Source: Pseudomonas sp. ANT_H12B (GTDB lineage: Bacteria; Pseudomonadota; Gammaproteobacteria; Pseudomonadales; Pseudomonadaceae). Taken from it: a DNA stretch of 64,000 bases. The translations under genes were made by a program, and so were the position numbers. The notes below the pieces were generated by a model. The model was not told the DNA's origin and made no database searches. It was given only the letters and a program-made list of their open reading frames with translations. Positions 59,606 to 64,000 of this stretch are shown here, piece by piece. Numbering within the stretch: the first letter of the stretch is position 1; each line of letters opens with the position of its first letter. The stretch lies in NCBI RefSeq assembly GCF_008369325.1, contig NZ_VOBI01000010.1, forward strand, positions 124,001 through 188,000, given 5' to 3'.

Positions 59606-60092
59606 GCTTGATCTGCAACTGGCCACTGAAGCGCCTGTTCCCAGCGAAGCCGAGTTCCGCCAATGGTGCGAACTGGCCTTGCGCCAGCGCACCGCCGACT
59701 CCGAAATGACCATCCGTTTGGTCGATGAAGAAGAAGCCCGCGAGCTCAACTCCACCTGGCGGAATAAAGACTATGCCACCAACGTTTTGTCGTTCCCGGC
59801 CGATGTCCCCGACGAATTTCTCGACATTCCCCTGCTGGGCGATCTGGTGATCTGCGTGGCGGTGGTCGAGCGCGAAGCCGCCGAACAAGGCAAGGCACTC
59901 AAGGCCCACTGGGCGCACCTGGTCATTCACGGCTGCTTGCATCTACTGGGTTACGACCATATAGATGACGACGAAGCTGAAGAAATGGAAGCACTGGAAC
60001 AAACGTTGCTTGCAGAGTTGGGCTATCCCGACCCTTATGCGGACGACGAAACAGACGCATCCCCTATCGTTACAACAAAGGATTCAGAGTAA
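59598..60092 (+). CDS. ybeY: rRNA maturation endonuclease YbeY
   Basis: A 164-residue metal-dependent RNase for 16S rRNA 3' processing. The zinc motif HGCLHLLGYDHID (H-x3-H-x5-H) is intact, and RELNSTWRNKDYATNVLSFPAD is the conserved front. ATG at 59598 overlaps the phoH stop. The gene is followed by corC after 5 nt, giving the phoH-ybeY-corC-lnt run. Confidence 0.96.
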   Translation: MLELDLQLATEAPVPSEAEFRQWCELALRQRTADSEMTIRLVDEEEARELNSTWRNKDYATNVLSFPADVPDEFLDIPLLGDLVICVAVVEREAAEQGKALKAHWAHLVIHGCLHLLGYDHIDDDEAEEMEALEQTLLAELGYPDPYADDETDASPIVTTKDSE

Positions 60093-60097
60093 TCGCT

Positions 60098-60937
60098 ATG
60101 AGCGAAGATCGATCGAGCAACGGGCAAAAGTCTTGGCTGGGTAAGCTCACCCAGGCTTTTGCCCACGAGCCGAAGAACCGCCAGGAGCTGCTGGAGCTGC
60201 TGCGCGACGCACACCAAAACAAGTTGCTGGACAGCGAAGCGCTGGCCATCGTCGAAGGCGCCATCCAGGTTGCGGACCTGCAAGTACGGGACATCATGGT
60301 CCCGCGCTCGCAGATGGTCAGCATCAAGGCGACCCAGACACCCCGCGAGTTCCTGCCTGCCGTGGTCGACTCGGCCCACTCCCGCTACCCGGTGATCGGC
60401 GAAAGCCACGATGACGTGATGGGCGTGTTGCTGGCCAAGGACTTGCTGCCGTTGATCCTCCAGGAGAACGGCGACAGCTTCAACATCAAGGACCTGCTGC
60501 GCCCGGCCACTTTCGTACCGGAGTCCAAGCGTCTGAATGTGCTGCTGCGCGAGTTCCGCGCCAACCACAACCACATGGCCATCGTCATCGACGAATATGG
60601 CGGTGTGGCGGGTCTGGTGACCATCGAAGACGTGCTGGAACAGATCGTCGGCGACATCGAAGACGAGCATGACGTCGAAGAAGACAGCTACATCAAGCCA
60701 CTGCCCAGCGGTGACTTCCTGATCAAGGCCCTGACGCCGATCGAGAACTTCAACGAGTTCTTCGACAGCGAGTTCTCCGATGACGAATTCGACACCGTTG
60801 GCGGTCTGGTGATGAGCGCGTTCGGGCACTTGCCAAAACGCAACGAAATCACTGAAATCGGCCCTTATCGTTTCCGCATCCTGAACGCCGACAGCCGTCG
60901 GATTCACCTGCTGCGCCTGACACCTATCGCCCGGTAA
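60098..60937 (+). CDS. corC: HlyC/CorC-family transporter-associated protein
   Basis: A 279-residue cytoplasmic protein. Two CBS domains lie at about residues 65-185 (VRDIMVPRSQMVSIKA, HNHMAIVIDEYGGVAGLVTIEDVLEQIVGDIEDEHD), and a CorC_HlyC domain lies at about 195-279. It is linked to magnesium and cobalt homeostasis in the CorABCD sense, though the biochemical role is uncertain. It is in the ybeZ-ybeY-corC-lnt operon, 5 nt after ybeY. Confidence 0.93.
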   Translation: MSEDRSSNGQKSWLGKLTQAFAHEPKNRQELLELLRDAHQNKLLDSEALAIVEGAIQVADLQVRDIMVPRSQMVSIKATQTPREFLPAVVDSAHSRYPVIGESHDDVMGVLLAKDLLPLILQENGDSFNIKDLLRPATFVPESKRLNVLLREFRANHNHMAIVIDEYGGVAGLVTIEDVLEQIVGDIEDEHDVEEDSYIKPLPSGDFLIKALTPIENFNEFFDSEFSDDEFDTVGGLVMSAFGHLPKRNEITEIGPYRFRILNADSRRIHLLRLTPIAR

Positions 60938-60952
60938 AAACTAAGGATAGAA

Positions 60953-62476
60953 ATGCGCTGGATAACCCGCCCCGGCTGGCCCGGTAACCTGCTGGCCGTG
61001 GTGGCCGGTGCAATCACCACCCTGGCGTTAGCGCCGTATGATATCTGGCCGTTGGCATTGCTGGCGGTCGGCTTCTTCTATGCCGGTTTGCGTGAACTGA
61101 GCCCCCGTCAGGCCCTTGGCCGCGGCTGGTGTTTCGGTTTCGGTCTGTTTGGCGCCGGCACCAGCTGGATCTACTACAGCATTCACCACTTCGGCGGCGC
61201 CTCGGTGCTGCTGGCCGGTTTCCTGATGCTGATCTTCACGGCGGCGATTGCCTGGTTCTTCGCCCTGCCCGCATGGATCTGGGCGCGCTGGCTACGCCGT
61301 AACGAAGCGCCGCTGGCCGATGCCCTGGCGTTTGCAGCGTTGTGGGTCGGTCAGGAAGCCTTTCGCGGCTGGTTTCTTACCGGTTTCCCTTGGCTCTATT
61401 CCGGTTACAGCCAGCTCGACGGCCCATTGGCCGGGCTCGCGCCAGTCGGTGGAATGTGGCTGATTTCCTTCACTCTGGCCCTCACAGCCGCGCTGATCTA
61501 TAACGCCTTGCGTCTGTTCAAAACGGGACGCAAAGGTTTCATCGCCGCAGGTGTGTTGCTACTGATCGGCCCCTGGTTGGCCGGTATGGCACTCAAGGAG
61601 CACGCCTGGACCAGCCCGGCCGGCGCACCGCTGAGCGTCGCCGCAATCCAGGGCAACATCGAACAGAGCATGAAGTGGGATCCGGCGCAGCTCAATGCGC
61701 AGCTGGCGCTGTACCGCGACATGAGCTTCAGCTCCAAACGCGTTGACCTGTTGATCTGGCCGGAAACGGCTATCCCGGTGCTCAAGGAGTCCGCCGAGGG
61801 CTACCTGAACATGATGGGAAACTTCGCCGCAGAGCGTAAGTCCGCGCTGATTACCGGCGTACCGATTCGCGAGGAAGTCCACCACGAAAAGCGTTTCTTC
61901 AACGGCATTACCGTCGTCGGTGAAGGCGATGGCACCTACCTCAAGCAGAAGCTGGTGCCGTTTGGCGAATACGTTCCGTTGCAGGACGTTCTGCGCGGCC
62001 TGATCGCCTTCTTCGACCTGCCGATGTCGGATTTTGCCCGCGGCCCTGCCGATCAGCCGATGTTGCAGGCCAAGGGTTATCAAATTGCGCCGTACATCTG
62101 CTACGAAGTGGTCTATCCGGAGTTCGCCGCCAGCCTCGCCGCTCGCAGCGATCTGCTGCTGACCATCAGCAACGACACCTGGTTTGGCACCTCCATCGGC
62201 CCGTTGCAACACTTGCAGATGGCGCAGATGCGCGCGCTTGAAGCCGGTCGCTGGATGATTCGCGCCACCAACAACGGCGTGACCGGTCTGATTAACCCAT
62301 TCGGTCAGATCACGGTGCAGATCCCGCAGTTCGAACGCGGCATCCTCTACGGCGAAGTGGTGCCGATGCACAACCTGACGCCCTACCTGGAATGGCGTTC
62401 GTGGCCGCTGATCATCATTTGCTTGCTGTTGTTTGGCTGGGCGCTGGTCGCGAACCGGATGGCCAAGACTGTTTAA
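60953..62476 (+). CDS. lnt: Apolipoprotein N-acyltransferase
   Basis: A 507-residue inner-membrane enzyme adding the third acyl chain to lipoproteins. About six to eight helices frame a nitrilase-fold periplasmic domain. The Glu-Lys-Cys triad is visible in LIWPETAIPV (Glu), LKQKLVPFGEYVPLQ (Lys) and APYICYEVVYPEF (Cys). It ends the phoH-ybeY-corC-lnt run. A 29-bp-arm palindrome follows the stop. Confidence 0.95.
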   Translation: MRWITRPGWPGNLLAVVAGAITTLALAPYDIWPLALLAVGFFYAGLRELSPRQALGRGWCFGFGLFGAGTSWIYYSIHHFGGASVLLAGFLMLIFTAAIAWFFALPAWIWARWLRRNEAPLADALAFAALWVGQEAFRGWFLTGFPWLYSGYSQLDGPLAGLAPVGGMWLISFTLALTAALIYNALRLFKTGRKGFIAAGVLLLIGPWLAGMALKEHAWTSPAGAPLSVAAIQGNIEQSMKWDPAQLNAQLALYRDMSFSSKRVDLLIWPETAIPVLKESAEGYLNMMGNFAAERKSALITGVPIREEVHHEKRFFNGITVVGEGDGTYLKQKLVPFGEYVPLQDVLRGLIAFFDLPMSDFARGPADQPMLQAKGYQIAPYICYEVVYPEFAASLAARSDLLLTISNDTWFGTSIGPLQHLQMAQMRALEAGRWMIRATNNGVTGLINPFGQITVQIPQFERGILYGEVVPMHNLTPYLEWRSWPLIIICLLLFGWALVANRMAKTV

Positions 62477-62485
62477 CCCGTAAAT

Positions 62486-62598
62486 GATCGTTCCCACGCG
62501 CAGCAAAGGAATGCCGCCAGGAACGCTCCGCGTCCGCTGTTGACGCTGTGACGCAGAGCGTCACGGGATGCATTCCTTTGCTGCGCGTGGGAACGATC
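62486..62598. repeat. Long palindromic repeat with 29-bp arms, variant arms
   Basis: Perfect 29-bp arms (62486-62514 and 62570-62598) begin GATCGTTCCCACGC as at 30275-30384, but the inner arm halves differ and remain perfectly paired. The centre holds a second hairpin, GACGCAGAGCGTC. Confidence 0.9.
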
Positions 62599-62603
62599 GA
62601 ACT

Positions 62604-63365
62604 TTAGCGATAGAAAAGCGAATATCCCACCTGCCCCACCGCCTCGTTCATCAATTGACCGCTCTGCCAGATCGACTTGAATTCCGGCATCCAGCCGCCC
62701 AATGGCCGGGCATTGTCCCCGCCGAGAAATCCGACCGGCGCCGGCACCACCTCAAACCCTGCCTTCTGGAAACTCCACACCGCGCGCGGCATGTGCCACG
62801 CCTGGGTCACGACCACCACGCGCTTGATCCCCTCCGGCAACAACACCTCAGCGCTGAACTGCGCGTTTTCCCAGGTTGTGCGGCTGCGCCCTTCCTGCCA
62901 ACGCACGGTCACGCCGAAATCATCGAGCATAGAGTCCGCCATCAACTTGGCTTCGCTCGGCGGCGAACCATAATGCAGGCCACCGCTGGTCAGGATCGGC
63001 AGGCCGGACGACTTGGCCAATCGCGCGGCATAACGCTCGCGTTCCAGGCCTACGCCGGTGGGCTGATCGGCGCCCCAGGCCCGGTCGCCACGTTCACGGC
63101 CCGACCCCAACACCACGATCGCATCCGCGCGCTGACTCAAGGTTGCCCACTCGTCGCGAACCAGTGGCGGTTCGCGCTCAAGGATCTCGGCGCTCCACTG
63201 CACCATTATCGGCAGGCTCATCAGCCAGAATCCCCCCGCGCCCAACGCAAAGCACACGTTTGCAAGACGCGGCCGGGAGCGGCGCAACCACCAGGCAAGA
63301 AGCAGCAGCAGCAAAAAAATGCCGGGAGGTAATAGAAGTTGTTTAACGAAATAGCGAAAAGGCAT
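62604..63365 (-). CDS. YdcF-like DUF218 protein
   Basis: A 253-residue protein. It has an N-terminal membrane part (helix about 8-25 and about 35-55) and a DUF218 domain: ADAIVVLGSGRERGDRAWG, SRTTWENAQFSAEVLLPEG and VVVVTQAWHMPRAVWSFQKAGFEV. Related proteins (YdcF, SanA, ElyC) act in envelope or SAM-binding roles; the exact job is unclear. AAGGAGA 6 nt upstream supports the ATG at 63365. It is convergent with the lnt operon. Confidence 0.87.
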   Translation of the reverse strand: MPFRYFVKQLLLPPGIFLLLLLLAWWLRRSRPRLANVCFALGAGGFWLMSLPIMVQWSAEILEREPPLVRDEWATLSQRADAIVVLGSGRERGDRAWGADQPTGVGLERERYAARLAKSSGLPILTSGGLHYGSPPSEAKLMADSMLDDFGVTVRWQEGRSRTTWENAQFSAEVLLPEGIKRVVVVTQAWHMPRAVWSFQKAGFEVVPAPVGFLGGDNARPLGGWMPEFKSIWQSGQLMNEAVGQVGYSLFYR

Positions 63366-63471
63366 CGAGCATCTCCTTAAAGATGCCCGAAGCCTAAGTG
63401 GGTTGACGCAATGCGACAACAAACGCGGAAGGACTATGCTTCAAAAAACCAAACGTCATGGCTCTGCGCCC

Positions 63472-63792
63472 TTACTTGAATTGCAGAGACCGGACCTTTA
63501 CCGCGTCCCTGCCGGGTGTTTTGTCCTTGAGCCAGATGATCTTGGCCGAACGTGGTGCGTCGAGTTGCTTCACTGCCTCTGACAAGCATCCGTGTGTCTC
63601 ACGTTCACTGCGATCCAGATACGCTTTGACCAGTGCAAACTCTGCGGGGCTAAGGCCACGCAACTCCAGCTCCAAGGGACGTTCATCGCGCAACCGGTCA
63701 GCGGTTTTTGCCGCGTCGAGGGCCATGCCCAGACGATCGATCAGTCGTTCATACAGCTGTGGTTTTGTAACTTTTTGCCGTGAATCAACCAT
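63472..63792 (-). CDS. Conserved-looking small protein, unknown
   Basis: A 106-residue protein starting MVDSRQKVTKPQLYERLIDRLGMALDAAKTADRLRD. It is charged and mostly helical in appearance, has no membrane segment, and ends RDAVKVRSLQFK. No family was recognised. It sits between the YdcF-like gene and the right end of the window, on the same strand as YdcF but separated by about 100 nt. Confidence 0.55.
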   Translation of the reverse strand: MVDSRQKVTKPQLYERLIDRLGMALDAAKTADRLRDERPLELELRGLSPAEFALVKAYLDRSERETHGCLSEAVKQLDAPRSAKIIWLKDKTPGRDAVKVRSLQFK

Positions 63793-64000
63793 CCCTCACC
63801 TCATTGAAGATAAGACTTACTCCCCATTTAGAGCTTAGCTTCCATGAACAAACCGGCTGGGTGCTGCGACCAACGGCCCTCGCAGCGGGTTTCGGGAGAC
63901 CTGCGGCAGCAATCAGGGTTTCCCTCGGTAGAGCGCGGTCATGTATGCTACGGCGCTTCCTGTAACTCCACTTCCAGCTCGTCTGGGCACCGAAACGCCG
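63793..64000 (+). other. Leader, probably for leuS beyond the window
   Basis: The last 208 nt hold no gene that can be supported. In Pseudomonas the lnt/ydcF neighbourhood is followed by leuS, and this stretch is consistent with its leader. That is inference from gene order only. Confidence 0.3.

Overview
The window looks like chromosome of a fluorescent Pseudomonas (P. fluorescens group). The signs are high-GC coding sequence, many GTGGGAGCGGGCTTGCCCGC-type REP elements, a CioAB cyanide-insensitive oxidase, and gene blocks such as ladS-thiD-thiE-hemL, miaB-phoH-ybeY-corC-lnt and a quinate/shikimate cluster that I know from Pseudomonas. No rRNA, tRNA, CRISPR array or intact prophage was seen.

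Layout. 1-6 kb: the 3' end of rlmG, the cioAB operon with a small DUF2474 gene and a perfect ANR/FNR box upstream, an MFS exporter, a DJ-1-like protein without the usual cysteine, and a secreted DUF4879 protein. 6-11 kb: purine permease-trmA, an overlapping DUF2442/DUF4160 pair, and a tautomerase divergent from a LysR regulator. 11-17 kb: a quinate/shikimate catabolic cluster (type II dehydroquinate dehydratase, quinate/shikimate dehydrogenase, TetR regulator, QuiC dehydroshikimate dehydratase, MFS transporter), which together would feed protocatechuate formation. Two near-identical TetR-type operators mark it. 17-23.5 kb: a second catabolic-looking cluster (DMT transporter, TIM-barrel isomerase, Gfo/Idh/MocA dehydrogenase, IclR regulator, KstD-like flavoprotein, aldo/keto reductase). 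It shares a PcaR-like 13-mer with the quiC promoter.

23.5-33.4 kb: housekeeping genes (zinc metallopeptidase, hydrolase, HAD phosphatase, tesB, acetyltransferase, deacetylase-like protein, flavoprotein, rhlE-type helicase, yedA-like exporter, Lrp regulator). 33.4-35.75 kb: the one clear accessory insert. It holds a Bro-N antirepressor-like gene preceded by a C4-like antisense RNA and a strong promoter, and an AT-richer coiled-coil protein of unknown function. It is flanked by a 43-bp direct repeat and by a decayed copy of the 3' end of the neighbouring exonuclease gene.

35.75-64 kb: core genes, including a DnaQ-like exonuclease, NYN nuclease, DUF2076 protein, hrpB, fieF-type transporter, Lrp regulator, rluE, amn, AidB-like dehydrogenase, the hybrid sensor LadS, thiD-thiE-hemL, miaB, the phoH-ybeY-corC-lnt run and a YdcF-like protein. 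The window stops in a leader I expect to precede leuS. REP pairs sit in most of the larger intergenic gaps, and two 29-bp-arm palindromes of a second repeat class are present.
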